A program made the translations under genes and the position numbers. Under the pieces are notes generated by a model. The model was not told the origin of the DNA and did not search any database. It saw only the letters and a program-made list of their open reading frames with translations. Of a DNA stretch of 64,000 bases, positions 33,982-42,956 are shown in pieces (position 1 is the stretch's first letter; each line of letters opens with the position of its first letter). The DNA comes from Flavicella sp964230805 (GTDB lineage: Bacteria; Bacteroidota; Bacteroidia; Flavobacteriales; Flavobacteriaceae). The stretch is from positions 1-64,000 of the forward strand of contig CAXRIA010000016.1 of NCBI GenBank assembly GCA_964230805.1. The letters are read 5' to 3'.

Positions 33982-34133
33982 TTTTTTTGTCTTATTTAAG
34001 CTTCACCTCGTCGTTTGCGATTTTTCAAAAGTTCTATATTCGTGCAAACTAGGGGAAGTAACGAACCAAAAATACAACAATTCGGAAGAAGTTTTGGGAT
34101 AGTTATTTTCAAAAATGCATACCGTCGTGCTGT

Positions 34134-35723
34134 TTAGTTTGAGATCACTTCCTCTTCCTCCTCAGCGTCAAAAATAAGATGTTGGTAGGCGCCAATATCA
34201 GGTTTTTCGGTTCGGTCTATTTCTAAAATGTCAAGAGGCACGTTTTGGGCTTTTTCGATGGAAGCTTTCTCAATGGCTGCACTTTCTTCGCCAATACGGA
34301 AATCGTTGATAGAAACGTCTTTAAAATGAGGAACCCCATTTCTTAGGAGGTTTGTATAGCGTTCTGTGTTTTCAAAATCGTACAAGTCTTCTTCTATGGA
34401 AGACGTGTATTTGAGGAGGCAGTTTTCAAAGAGGAAAGCAAAAGTGTCGGTTTCGTTTTTAGAGAAAAGAAGCTCTCTTGTGTTGTTGCCGGTAATGATA
34501 CAGTTAAAAAAATGGGCTTTGTGAAGATTGTAGGTGTTGGGTACTTCGTTTCCTTCTTCGTCATAGTCAATTTGGTTATTGGTTATTTGTAAAGTTTCAT
34601 GAATTCGAACACCATCGAGCCAATAGTTGGCAAAGGTGCAATGGGTAAATTCATAGGTGCCGCCTTTTTCAATACGTACCGCAGCTTTTCGACTGTTTCC
34701 GACCACAGTATTTGTTGCCTCAATGAAACTCTCAGAAGCGAGCAATCCTATTTCAGCGCTGTTGTAGATCTCTGTGTTCTGAAGTGTCAATGCAGGATTT
34801 GACATCCCTACCGCCGCATCGCAATACAGACCGATACGGGCATTTTTGATTTGTGTGTGGTTGACCTTGTGATTTTTACTTCCCGCTTGCAGCCACAAGC
34901 CATCCCATTGTCCCGCATTTTGATCAAATCCAAATTCGAGGCGATCGCCCTCTAAGATTATTTTTTCGTTTGATGTGCCGTTCATTTCGAGCGTCGCATT
35001 TTTTTCAATGACAAGTGCGGATTGGTCGTGAAAATGAATTTCGGTACCTGCGTCTACGATCAATGTTTTGTTTCCAGGAACAACAAGGTAACCATAAATA
35101 ACATAGGGTTTTTCATTGGTAAAGTGCAATTCATTGTCTTGCAGTGTTCGTTTGGGAACAGGGACTCCGTCCAAAGACAAGGTTTGGTATTGTTCAAAAA
35201 TAGCTTCTTTTTCCTCCGGGTCTTGAGCGGCGTCATACAATATTTTTATTGCAGTCGCATCTTTGCTTGGATATAAGAAATGGGCATCTTTGACCTGCGT
35301 AATCAATTTTACATCCTGCAAATGGTTTCCAGAGTCAAACAGAATGGAATCTTTGTATGTAGGATCGTTTATTTTGTCTGCATCAATTGTGGCTTCTACA
35401 AATACATAGAGACTGTCTTTTGCCCCCAAGGCAGTGTTTTGGAAATTTTTTCCGGGAACACCATCGACATTCAATCGGTAGAAAGAATTTTCTCCTCTTC
35501 CCAGGTTGATATTTGGTATGTGAATGTCTTTGCTGCTCTTATTGTAAACTTTAAAAGCATAGGTGCTGCTGCTGATATTTGTAAAAACCGTATCTAAAAA
35601 AACCGTATCGGTTGAAAAAGTTAAGTGGCCAAAACTAGGAATGGTTGCAAAGTCTTTCCGACATGAAAAACTAAAAAAAAGAACGCTTGTGAGCGTGAAA
35701 TAAAGAAAGTATTTTTTCATCAA
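34134..35723 (-). CDS. Lipoprotein with right-handed beta-helix domain
   Basis: 529 residues. Lipoprotein signal with lipobox FSFSC (Cys21). An N-terminal beta-sandwich-like part (about 25-150) is followed by a region of short repeating strands with NTxI/Gxx turns (about 215-400; for example LVIEKNATLEMNG and AVRIEKGGTYEFTHC), typical of parallel beta-helix proteins of the pectin-lyase/NosD type, and the C-terminal DIGAYQ motif common in choice-of-anchor beta-helix proteins. A surface or periplasmic role, perhaps binding or cutting polysaccharide, is inferred; no catalytic residues are evident. The acidic tail is AEEEEEV. It lies 22 nt downstream of the glutaminyl cyclase gene. Confidence 0.8.
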   Translation of the reverse strand: MMKKYFLYFTLTSVLFFSFSCRKDFATIPSFGHLTFSTDTVFLDTVFTNISSSTYAFKVYNKSSKDIHIPNINLGRGENSFYRLNVDGVPGKNFQNTALGAKDSLYVFVEATIDADKINDPTYKDSILFDSGNHLQDVKLITQVKDAHFLYPSKDATAIKILYDAAQDPEEKEAIFEQYQTLSLDGVPVPKRTLQDNELHFTNEKPYVIYGYLVVPGNKTLIVDAGTEIHFHDQSALVIEKNATLEMNGTSNEKIILEGDRLEFGFDQNAGQWDGLWLQAGSKNHKVNHTQIKNARIGLYCDAAVGMSNPALTLQNTEIYNSAEIGLLASESFIEATNTVVGNSRKAAVRIEKGGTYEFTHCTFANYWLDGVRIHETLQITNNQIDYDEEGNEVPNTYNLHKAHFFNCIITGNNTRELLFSKNETDTFAFLFENCLLKYTSSIEEDLYDFENTERYTNLLRNGVPHFKDVSINDFRIGEESAAIEKASIEKAQNVPLDILEIDRTEKPDIGAYQHLIFDAEEEEEVISN

Positions 35724-35745
35724 AGAAAGCTTTTGTCGTAAGATA

Positions 35746-36777
35746 CTATTTTTTAGAAATTAACTTTATTTCAAATGTTTTGTTCCAATTTTTACCGGTA
35801 ACAAACAAACGGTCGTTTTGGGAATCGTATGCAATACCGTTTAAAACGGCATCGTTGTTTTGTTCATTGACATCTATCAATGTTCTCAATTTGTTCAGAT
35901 TGACAGCGCCTTCGATGGTCCCATTTTTTGGATCGATGATAATTAGGGTGTTTTTTTGCCAAATATTGGCATAAATCTGACCCTGAACATATTCTATTTC
36001 ATTCAGTCTTTCCGCTTTTCTTTTGTCGGTATAGGCTTCTATGAAATGTGTTTCTTGCAAACTTTCAGGATCTAAAAACCAAATTCTTTCTGTGCCATCT
36101 GATTTGATCAATTCTTTTTCGTTGTGCGTTAAGCCCCAACCCTCTTTGCTCTTTCCATAAGAAAACGATTTTAAGGGTTCAAAAGTATCTAGGTCATAAA
36201 CAAAACCTTTTTTTGCATGCCAAGTGAGCTGGTAAATTTTATCATTGAAAAGCGTAATTCCTTCGCCAAAGTATTGGGGGTCAAGGTTTTTCTGTTGAAG
36301 AACTTTGCCAGTTTTTAACTCGGTTTTTCGAATAAAAGATTTTCCATTTTGACCTGTGCTTTCATAAATAAAGCCTTGGTAGTATTCAAATCCTTGGGTA
36401 AAGGCATCGGGGTTGTGGGGATAGGTATTGACAATTTTAAAATCGTAAATCACAGGCTTGTGATCGGCTAGGAAGTAAATCACATTGTTCAATGTTTTGG
36501 TTTGCTCCTCAAAAAACAGGGTGGCTGTCAGCAGTTGTTTTCCCAATTTTTGATGTTGAATATTGATTTCCGAATTGTTGTTTTCAGCGATTTTTACGCC
36601 ATTTAAAAAGAAATGAACCGAGTCTATCGTTGTTCCCTTCGTTTCGAGTATGGTCAATTTCAGTTTTTTATCGATGTTTATTTTTTTGGGTGTCGAAAAT
36701 TTGAAAGTGATATCTTCCTTACATCCAATCAATAAAAGTCCTGAAACAAGGGTGAAAAAAAATATTCGTACGAGCAT
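35746..36777 (-). CDS. Glutaminyl-peptide cyclotransferase, lipoprotein
   Basis: 343 residues. Lipobox LLIGC (Cys19). The plant-type glutamine cyclotransferase fold is shown by TYPHNPDAFTQGFEY (about 115-129), STGQNGKS, and GEGITL/WGLTHN segments that build the five-bladed propeller. It turns an N-terminal Gln of exported proteins into pyroglutamate. This fits the rest of the window, where nearly every signal peptide would be cut just before Gln. Located in the periplasm or outer membrane. Divergent from rpmE2 and followed by the beta-helix lipoprotein gene. Confidence 0.92.
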   Translation of the reverse strand: MLVRIFFFTLVSGLLLIGCKEDITFKFSTPKKINIDKKLKLTILETKGTTIDSVHFFLNGVKIAENNNSEINIQHQKLGKQLLTATLFFEEQTKTLNNVIYFLADHKPVIYDFKIVNTYPHNPDAFTQGFEYYQGFIYESTGQNGKSFIRKTELKTGKVLQQKNLDPQYFGEGITLFNDKIYQLTWHAKKGFVYDLDTFEPLKSFSYGKSKEGWGLTHNEKELIKSDGTERIWFLDPESLQETHFIEAYTDKRKAERLNEIEYVQGQIYANIWQKNTLIIIDPKNGTIEGAVNLNKLRTLIDVNEQNNDAVLNGIAYDSQNDRLFVTGKNWNKTFEIKLISKK

Positions 36778-36830
36778 TTGTTAAATTTTGGTATTTGAAA
36801 CTATTTCAAGCAAATAAAACAATTTATTTG

Positions 36831-36860
36831 TTTGAAATCTAAAAAATATAGTTAAATTTG
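36831..36860 (+). promoter_or_regulatory. Promoter of rpmE2
   Basis: TTTG (36831-36834), 18 nt, TAAATTTG (36853-36860): a full match to the Bacteroidota promoter, giving a leader of about 40 nt before ATG 36905. Confidence 0.7.
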
Positions 36861-36904
36861 CAGTCTCAAAAAACAAGAATAAAAAGATTTTAAATAGAGT
36901 TACG

Positions 36905-37156
36905 ATGAAAAAAGGGATACATCCAGAAAATTATAGAATGGTTGCTTTTAAAGACATGTCTAACAATGATGTGTTTTTAACACGATCTACGGCACCTACA
37001 AAAGAAACTTTGGAAGTTGATGGAGTGGAATACCCATTGATCAAATTGGAAATTTCTAGAACTTCTCACCCGTTTTACACAGGAAAATCAAAGTTGGTAG
37101 ATACAGCAGGACGTATCGACAAGTTCAAAACAAAATACGCGAAGTTCAAAAAGTAA
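36905..37156 (+). CDS. rpmE2: 50S ribosomal protein L31 type B
   Basis: 83 residues, with the MKKGIHPENYRMVAFKDMS start and the SRTSHPFYTGKSKLVDTAGR motif of type B L31. It has no Cys, so it is the zinc-independent (C-minus) form. In many bacteria this form is induced under zinc limitation and replaces the zinc-binding form; in Flavobacteriia it is generally the standard copy. Single-gene transcript with its own promoter and terminator. Confidence 0.96.
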   Translation: MKKGIHPENYRMVAFKDMSNNDVFLTRSTAPTKETLEVDGVEYPLIKLEISRTSHPFYTGKSKLVDTAGRIDKFKTKYAKFKK

Positions 37157-37176
37157 TTTTTGTACTCCAAAATACG

Positions 37177-37210
37177 AAAGCCCAATCTCAAAAAAGATTG
37201 GGCTTTTTTT
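37177..37210 (+). terminator. Terminator of rpmE2, probably shared with rodA
   Basis: AAAGCCCAATC-like arm (37177-37187) pairs with GATTGGGCTTT (37196-37206), followed by T; the A-rich loop and flanks may let it act for the convergent rodA as well. Confidence 0.9.
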
Positions 37211-37254
37211 GTGCTTATTTTCGAGTATTTTAGATGGGGAGATGGCTGATTTTT

Positions 37255-38532
37255 TTACAATTCATAAGATCGATTTGCGTCAAGTTTGATAAAAATAAAG
37301 AGCAATACCGTAAAACCCCAAAGACCAGAACCTCCGTAGCTAAAAAAAGGCAAAGGGATGCCAATGGTAGGAAACAAACCGATGACCATGCCGATATTGA
37401 TAAGATAGTGAAAGAAAAAAACAGCAGCGATGCCATAGCCATATACCCTGCTAAACGTAGTTTTTTGTCGCTCTGCTAATTTGACAATCCGAAGAACAAA
37501 AACAGTAAAAGTCAAGATCAAAAGAGTTGAGCCTAAAAAACCCCATTCTTCACCAACGGTACTGAAAATGTAATCGGTGTGTTGTTCGGGAACAAAATCT
37601 CCCTGTGTTCGATCTCCTTGAAGATATCCTTTTCCTGAAAATCCACCGGATTGAATGGTAAGTACTGACTGATTGGTATTGTAACCAACACCACGAATAT
37701 CTGTGTTTTTTCCAAGTAATATATTGAAGCGATCGCGATGTCTCTGCTCAAAAATATGGTTGTAAACATAGTCAACACTAAAAATAAAGGAGCTGATAGC
37801 CATGAAAAGAGCCGCTATTTTTGTCCAATGAAATTTTAGCGGTATTTTTCGATAGAAAGCGATGTATAACACAAATAAAAAAAGTAGTGACCAGGCAAAG
37901 TACATAATTGTATGCAAACCGAAAGCCAATGTGAATACGAACAAAATAATGGCAGCAAGCCCAATCGCGATATAATAGATAGGTAGGTTTTCTCGGTAGA
38001 GTACAAAAAAGAACGCCACATATATCAAGCCGGATCCTGGATCGGGTTGTAGTGTGATCAGAATAGCGGGTAAAAAAACGATAACGAAGGCTTTTATTTG
38101 ATTTTTTACCAATTTTAAATCGTATTGTTTGTCGCTTAAAAGTCTTGCCAAGGCCAATGCAGTAGCTGCTTTTGCAAATTCAGAAGGTTGTAAGCTAAAA
38201 GAGCCAAAGCCATACCATGAGGTGGCACCATTAATGGTTTTTCCGAAAATAAACAGGCCAATCAAAGACAATAAGGAGGCCACATAGATCAAGGAGGCAA
38301 ATTTTTCATATGTTTTTGCTTCAATGAATAGTATACCAATAATCAGTACCAATCCCAAACCAATCCAAAGCAGTTGTTTGCCGTGGTTGGTACTAAAATC
38401 TAAAATTTGAGTCTGTTGTTCAGAAAAGCTAGCCGCATAAATATTCATCCACCCAAACAAAACCAACAACAGGTACAATAAAATTAAGGGAAGGTCAATG
38501 CCAGAAAAGATGTTATTATTTTGTATTCTCAC
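37255..38532 (-). CDS. rodA: Rod-shape glycosyltransferase RodA
   Basis: 425 residues from a GTG at 38532 that overlaps the 3' end of mrdA by 17 nt; the longer frame from 38643 would run 128 nt into mrdA and has no membrane-protein character there. SEDS family with about ten membrane segments; the FAKAATALALARLLSD segment, QPDPGSGLIYVAFF (with the catalytic-type Asp region) and the C-terminal GIPLPFFSYGGSGLWG are family hallmarks. It polymerises lipid II during cell elongation together with the PBP2 encoded upstream. Last gene of the mre operon. Confidence 0.94.
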   Translation of the reverse strand: MRIQNNNIFSGIDLPLILLYLLLVLFGWMNIYAASFSEQQTQILDFSTNHGKQLLWIGLGLVLIIGILFIEAKTYEKFASLIYVASLLSLIGLFIFGKTINGATSWYGFGSFSLQPSEFAKAATALALARLLSDKQYDLKLVKNQIKAFVIVFLPAILITLQPDPGSGLIYVAFFFVLYRENLPIYYIAIGLAAIILFVFTLAFGLHTIMYFAWSLLFLFVLYIAFYRKIPLKFHWTKIAALFMAISSFIFSVDYVYNHIFEQRHRDRFNILLGKNTDIRGVGYNTNQSVLTIQSGGFSGKGYLQGDRTQGDFVPEQHTDYIFSTVGEEWGFLGSTLLILTFTVFVLRIVKLAERQKTTFSRVYGYGIAAVFFFHYLINIGMVIGLFPTIGIPLPFFSYGGSGLWGFTVLLFIFIKLDANRSYEL

Positions 38533-40402
38533 GTTTTGATTGTCGTATTTTTTCTTGTTCGTTATATACGCTTTCCAAACTGGTTGTAAACATCTTGTTC
38601 TCCCACCATTTGTTGGTTGTGTTTCGCGTGATGTATTTTTCAATCATCAAACTGGCAATGGGCGCAGCAATGGTAGAACCAAAGCCTCCATTTTCAATGT
38701 AAACTGCGATGGCGATTTTTGGATCTTTTTTAGGGGCAAAAGCTACAAAAATGGAATGATCTTCAAATTGGTACTTGGTGCCTTTCACTCTGATAAAATT
38801 CTCAGCCGTTCCTGTTTTGCCACAAATGTCAATATTTTTGAGTCGGACGTGTTTCGCTGTTCCCGTTCGAAATACATCATGCATTCCTTCAATAACTGGA
38901 GCAAAATACTTTTTGTCAATACGGGTCTGATGGGCTTTTGTATAGGTAGTGTCTGCGATAGGATTTCCATCAAAGGATTTCAAAAAGTGCGGGGTGAAAT
39001 AAAAACCTCTGTTGGCAATTGCCGCAGTCATGTTGGCCAATTGGATAGGCGTTGTTAGTATTTGTCCTTGACCAATAGCGTTCGAAATTGTATAGGTAGC
39101 TCTCCATCGTTTACTCGGATACCAGCGATTGTAAAATTCAGCATCAGGAATGAGGCCTTTGCTACCCAAGGGCAAGTCGTACCCTAAATAATTTCCCAAA
39201 CCAAAGCTGGTCAAATATTGATTCCAAGCATTCATTCCCTCCGAGGCGGTAGGGTATTTTTCGATCACACGTTTGTATACATTTGCAAAGTAACTATTGC
39301 AGGACTTCGCGATTCCTTTTCTTAGATTGATGGGTGCATTGTAAATATCGCAATGGCATCCCATGAACTCTTTTTCACGAGCTCCGTATCGATAGCCGTG
39401 ATAGCAATAAAAAGAGGTTCGTGGGTTGATTATTTTTTCTTGCAATCCGACAAGCCCTTGAATTATTTTGAGCGGAGATCCTGGAGCGTATTGCGCGAGT
39501 AAACTCCGATCGTACATTGGTCTATTGATGGTATCTCCAAAAAATTGAACAGAATGTTTGGAGCGAAGTCTGCCAACCATGTGATTTGGGTCGTAGCTTG
39601 GCATGGTAACAAGTGATAGCACTTCTCCGCTACTCGGTTCAATAGCGACGATGCCACCACGTTTTCCTTGCATCAAGGCTTGTCCGTATTGTTGCAGTTC
39701 AATGTCAATTGTCAATTGAAGATCCTTTCCCAAAATAGGCAAGGTGTCGTACACACCATTTTTAAAGGAGCCTATAATCTTGTTAAAACGATCTCTTTGC
39801 ATGTATTTTACTCCTTTGGTACCTCTCAATAATGTTTCATATTGTTTTTCGATACCTGTGGTGCCAATCAGTTCGCCAGGATGATAGTATGGGTTTTTTT
39901 TAGCGGTTTCGTCATTGACTTCATTTACGTAGCCCAAGACATTGGCTGCTGCTGGAATAGGGTAGTAGCGTTGTGGTTTTTTTTCAATGTAAAAACCTTC
40001 GTATCGATACATTTTTTCTTGAAGATAAGCAAAGTCTTCTTTGGAGAGATGGGGTAAAAAAACAGAAGGCAGGCGAGGAGACCATTTTTTTGCTTTTCTG
40101 TACCTTTTTATAAAGGATGTTTTGTCGATTTTCAATAGTTTGCAAAACTCAAGAGTGTCAAGAGGTTTTACTTCTCTGGGAATAATCATCAAATTGTAAG
40201 ACAGCCTATTGGAAACTAACAGCGTACCATTTCGATCATAGATATATCCTCGTTCTGGATACGTGTATATTTTTTTTACCGTAGAGCTTTTCAATAAATT
40301 GTCCTCATTGTCATTGCTACTAATTTGCAAATGAAACAATTTTCCAATATACATGACGGCAGTCAAAAGGATAAAGAAAGTTAATAAATACCCTCGTTTC
40401 AC
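38516..40402 (-). CDS. mrdA: Penicillin-binding protein 2
   Basis: 628 residues: one N-terminal membrane anchor (about 4-22), a dimerisation domain (about 45-215), and the transpeptidase domain with active-site SPLK (Ser309, Lys312), SCN (KSCNSYF) and KTG (Lys529). It crosslinks the elongating side wall with RodA and MreBCD. Length is normal. It follows mreD by 17 nt and overlaps the start of rodA. Confidence 0.96.
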   Translation of the reverse strand: MKRGYLLTFFILLTAVMYIGKLFHLQISSNDNEDNLLKSSTVKKIYTYPERGYIYDRNGTLLVSNRLSYNLMIIPREVKPLDTLEFCKLLKIDKTSFIKRYRKAKKWSPRLPSVFLPHLSKEDFAYLQEKMYRYEGFYIEKKPQRYYPIPAAANVLGYVNEVNDETAKKNPYYHPGELIGTTGIEKQYETLLRGTKGVKYMQRDRFNKIIGSFKNGVYDTLPILGKDLQLTIDIELQQYGQALMQGKRGGIVAIEPSSGEVLSLVTMPSYDPNHMVGRLRSKHSVQFFGDTINRPMYDRSLLAQYAPGSPLKIIQGLVGLQEKIINPRTSFYCYHGYRYGAREKEFMGCHCDIYNAPINLRKGIAKSCNSYFANVYKRVIEKYPTASEGMNAWNQYLTSFGLGNYLGYDLPLGSKGLIPDAEFYNRWYPSKRWRATYTISNAIGQGQILTTPIQLANMTAAIANRGFYFTPHFLKSFDGNPIADTTYTKAHQTRIDKKYFAPVIEGMHDVFRTGTAKHVRLKNIDICGKTGTAENFIRVKGTKYQFEDHSIFVAFAPKKDPKIAIAVYIENGGFGSTIAAPIASLMIEKYITRNTTNKWWENKMFTTSLESVYNEQEKIRQSKRENTK

Positions 40403-40419
40403 AATTGAAAAATTAAAAT

Positions 40420-40932
40420 TTAATAGATTTTTTTTCGATCAAATAGAACGAGGACTAAGATACTTAAAATGATTGTAAAAATACTGGCAGTAAATACTTT
40501 GTACAGAATTACATTGAAATTTTTGAAGCTGAAATAATCCAAAAAGTAGAAGAGGCTGTGGTGAATAAAAGTCAGCACAGAAATGAAAAGAATTACCTTC
40601 AAAAGAGATTCCGACATTAAGTGGAAAAGTTGGAAATCCAAGTCGTATTTATTTAAAATTAATTTCAGTAATGGAAGTCTTAAATAGGCGATACAAACGG
40701 TCGAAGCAGCGTTGATTCCTCCTGAATTTGAGAAAATGTCTATGCACAACCCTAATAGAAATGAAAGGAGAATAAAATTACTTCGCTCTTTTTTGAGTGG
40801 GTATAGAAATACAAACAGTAGGTATAAGTTTGGATTGAGGTAACCTAAAAAATGAATGTTATTCAGTACCAGGGTTTGCAAGAGTACAAGAAAAACAAAA
40901 CGGATAAAAAGGAGTAGTGTTTCTCTAGTCAT
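40420..40932 (-). CDS. mreD: Rod shape-determining protein MreD
   Basis: 170 residues, about five hydrophobic segments, with the LFVFLYPLKKERSNFILLSFLLGLCIDIFSN-type region split across the second and third helices and the acidic Asp (CIDIFS) conserved in MreD. Inner-membrane partner of MreC. It overlaps mreC by 8 nt, indicating coupled translation. Confidence 0.92.
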   Translation of the reverse strand: MTRETLLLFIRFVFLVLLQTLVLNNIHFLGYLNPNLYLLFVFLYPLKKERSNFILLSFLLGLCIDIFSNSGGINAASTVCIAYLRLPLLKLILNKYDLDFQLFHLMSESLLKVILFISVLTFIHHSLFYFLDYFSFKNFNVILYKVFTASIFTIILSILVLVLFDRKKIY

Positions 40933-41734
40933 TTTGTTGGGTTAATTTTTCAATTTCTTCTTTGTCCGAATGCTGTATAATTTGAACATAACCTAAGCTG
41001 CTCATGTCGTTGAATAATTTTATTTGGATGTTGTGAAAGCTTTTCGAGCTCGTTTGAAAATCATGAACCACTCCAATGGGGATGCCCTCTGGAAAAAGTA
41101 ATGATTTTCCACCGCTTATGATGGTGTCTCCTATTTTTAAGGGAGCTTGTCTTTGTATGTCTTTCAATTGAGAATACCTATAGTCGACGCCGTCCCAAGC
41201 CAACGTGCCAAAATAATGACTTCCTTTGATTTGAGCATTAATCTGCGATTTTCGATGTAGTATGGATAGCACGGTTGCATAGTTATTCGATACTTGATTC
41301 ACAATGCCAATAATTCCTTTGCTGTTCATTACCCCCATGTCTCGTTGAACTCCGTCGAGTATTCCTTTGTTGATTGTGAGATAGTTGTTTTGCTTGTGGA
41401 AATTGTTCTGGATAACTTTTGCAGAGAGATAATATGAGTTGGGGATGGTGTGCTCCTTTTTTGGAGTCGATTCAAATTTTTTCAACTTTTCCAATTCATT
41501 TTTTAAGGATGTGTTTTCAGTTGCCAATCGAAAATTTTCCTTTTTCAGAGATGTAAACTCAAAAACAGCATTGGTCGTGTTCAACAAGCCACCCGTAAAA
41601 CTGTTTGCCGAGTTGATAAATTGACTTTTTTGGTACGCTTTGGTTTGAATGGTGAATAAAAGAGCAACTACCTCTAAGAATACAAAGAGTAAGAAGTATT
41701 TGTATTTTTGAACAAAATAGACAATTTGTTGCAT
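40925..41734 (-). CDS. mreC: Rod shape-determining protein MreC
   Basis: 269 residues: one membrane helix (about 11-29), a coiled coil (about 60-85, with LATENTSLKNELEKLKKF), and two beta-barrel domains (about 105-260) containing GILDGVQRDMGVMNSKGIIG and the IISGGKSLLFPEGIPIG motif typical of MreC. It links MreB to the periplasmic synthases. It begins 119 nt after mreB on the same strand. Confidence 0.95.
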   Translation of the reverse strand: MQQIVYFVQKYKYFLLFVFLEVVALLFTIQTKAYQKSQFINSANSFTGGLLNTTNAVFEFTSLKKENFRLATENTSLKNELEKLKKFESTPKKEHTIPNSYYLSAKVIQNNFHKQNNYLTINKGILDGVQRDMGVMNSKGIIGIVNQVSNNYATVLSILHRKSQINAQIKGSHYFGTLAWDGVDYRYSQLKDIQRQAPLKIGDTIISGGKSLLFPEGIPIGVVHDFQTSSKSFHNIQIKLFNDMSSLGYVQIIQHSDKEEIEKLTQQND

Positions 41735-41853
41735 TTTATTGTTGTTATGTGCTCTTATAAAGCAGGTAAATCTGGTAAAATAGTTGCATGTATAATCTTC
41801 TGTATTGGAACATTTGACGCATTAAAACCATGCCGATAAAAGTGTTTGCCGTA

Positions 41854-42882
41854 TTATTTTAACAGAACACTTTTGTAGGTATCTATTTTTTTCAAAGCGA
41901 TTCCTGTACCTCTTACCACGGCCCTTAGTGGGTCTTCCGCAATGTAAACGGGTAAATCTGTCTTTTTAGAGAGTCTTTTGTCCAAACCTCTCAGCATAGA
42001 GCCTCCTCCGGCCAAATAAATTCCAGTATTGTATATATCAGCAGCAAGTTCAGGAGGTGTTTTGGACAAGGTTTCCATCACAGCATCTTCAATTCGTAAA
42101 ATAGATTTGTCCAACGCTTTGGCAATTTCACGATAGGACACCTGAACCTGTTTTGGTTTTCCGCTCAACAAATCTCTACCTTGTACAAGCATATCATCGG
42201 GAGGTGTGTCGAGGTCTTCAGTAGCTGCTCCGATTTGTATTTTAATTTTTTCTGCAGAAGTTTCACCTACAAATAAATTGTGCTGTGTTCGCATGTAATA
42301 CGTAATGTCACTTGTGAATAGATCGCCGGCAACTTTCACGGATTTGTCACATACGATTCCCGCCAGTGCAATAACTGCTATTTCTGTGGTTCCTCCTCCG
42401 ATATCGATGATCATATTTCCTTTGGGTTCCATGATGTCGATGCCCACCCCAATCGCTGCTGCCATCGGTTCGAAAATTAAATAAATTTCTTTGGCATTCA
42501 TGTGCATTGCGGAATCTCTTACAGCACGTTTTTCAACCTCTGTGATTCCCGAAGGAATACAAACGACCATGCGTAGTGCGGGAGGAAACAACTTCTTTTT
42601 GATCGAGGGAATGTTTCGTATGAACTGTTTGATCATTTCCTCAGATGCCTGAAAATCAGCAATTACACCGTCTTTCAAAGGGCGAATGGTTTTGATGTTT
42701 TCATGTGTTTTTCCTTGCATCAGATTGGCCTTTTGTCCTGTGGCAATAATCTTTCCGGAGGTTCTGTCACGTGCGACAATGGAAGGGCTGTCAATCACAA
42801 CCTTTCCGTTGTGAATGATGAGCGTATTTGCCGTTCCTAAATCAATAGCAACGTCTTCAATCATGAAATCAAAAAAACCCAT
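41854..42882 (-). CDS. mreB: Rod shape-determining protein MreB
   Basis: 342 residues, bacterial actin. Phosphate 1 motif DLGTANTLI (about 13-21), phosphate 2 DIGGGTTEIAV (about 165-175) and adenosine motif LAGGGSMLRGLD (about 288-299). Forms membrane filaments that organise side-wall synthesis. Preceded by a gap of 74 nt from purH that holds a perfect 11-bp inverted repeat and a -7-like box, so it may have its own promoter. Confidence 0.97.
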   Translation of the reverse strand: MGFFDFMIEDVAIDLGTANTLIIHNGKVVIDSPSIVARDRTSGKIIATGQKANLMQGKTHENIKTIRPLKDGVIADFQASEEMIKQFIRNIPSIKKKLFPPALRMVVCIPSGITEVEKRAVRDSAMHMNAKEIYLIFEPMAAAIGVGIDIMEPKGNMIIDIGGGTTEIAVIALAGIVCDKSVKVAGDLFTSDITYYMRTQHNLFVGETSAEKIKIQIGAATEDLDTPPDDMLVQGRDLLSGKPKQVQVSYREIAKALDKSILRIEDAVMETLSKTPPELAADIYNTGIYLAGGGSMLRGLDKRLSKKTDLPVYIAEDPLRAVVRGTGIALKKIDTYKSVLLK

Positions 42883-42909
42883 AGTTGTTTTTCGTATTTG
42901 GTTAATTTA

Positions 42910-42943
42910 AAGGATGCATACATTTAATGAAATATGCATCCTT
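42910..42943. repeat. Perfect 11-bp inverted repeat between purH and mreB
   Basis: AAGGATGCATA (42910-42920) and TATGCATCCTT (42933-42943), 12-nt loop. On the minus strand it is followed by TTTAAATTAA, a poor T tail, so it could be a weak terminator after purH or a hairpin at the 5' end of the mreB message. A TAAATTTG -7 match overlaps its upstream edge (42951-42944, minus strand). Confidence 0.6.
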
Positions 42944-42956
42944 CAAATTTAGTAAA

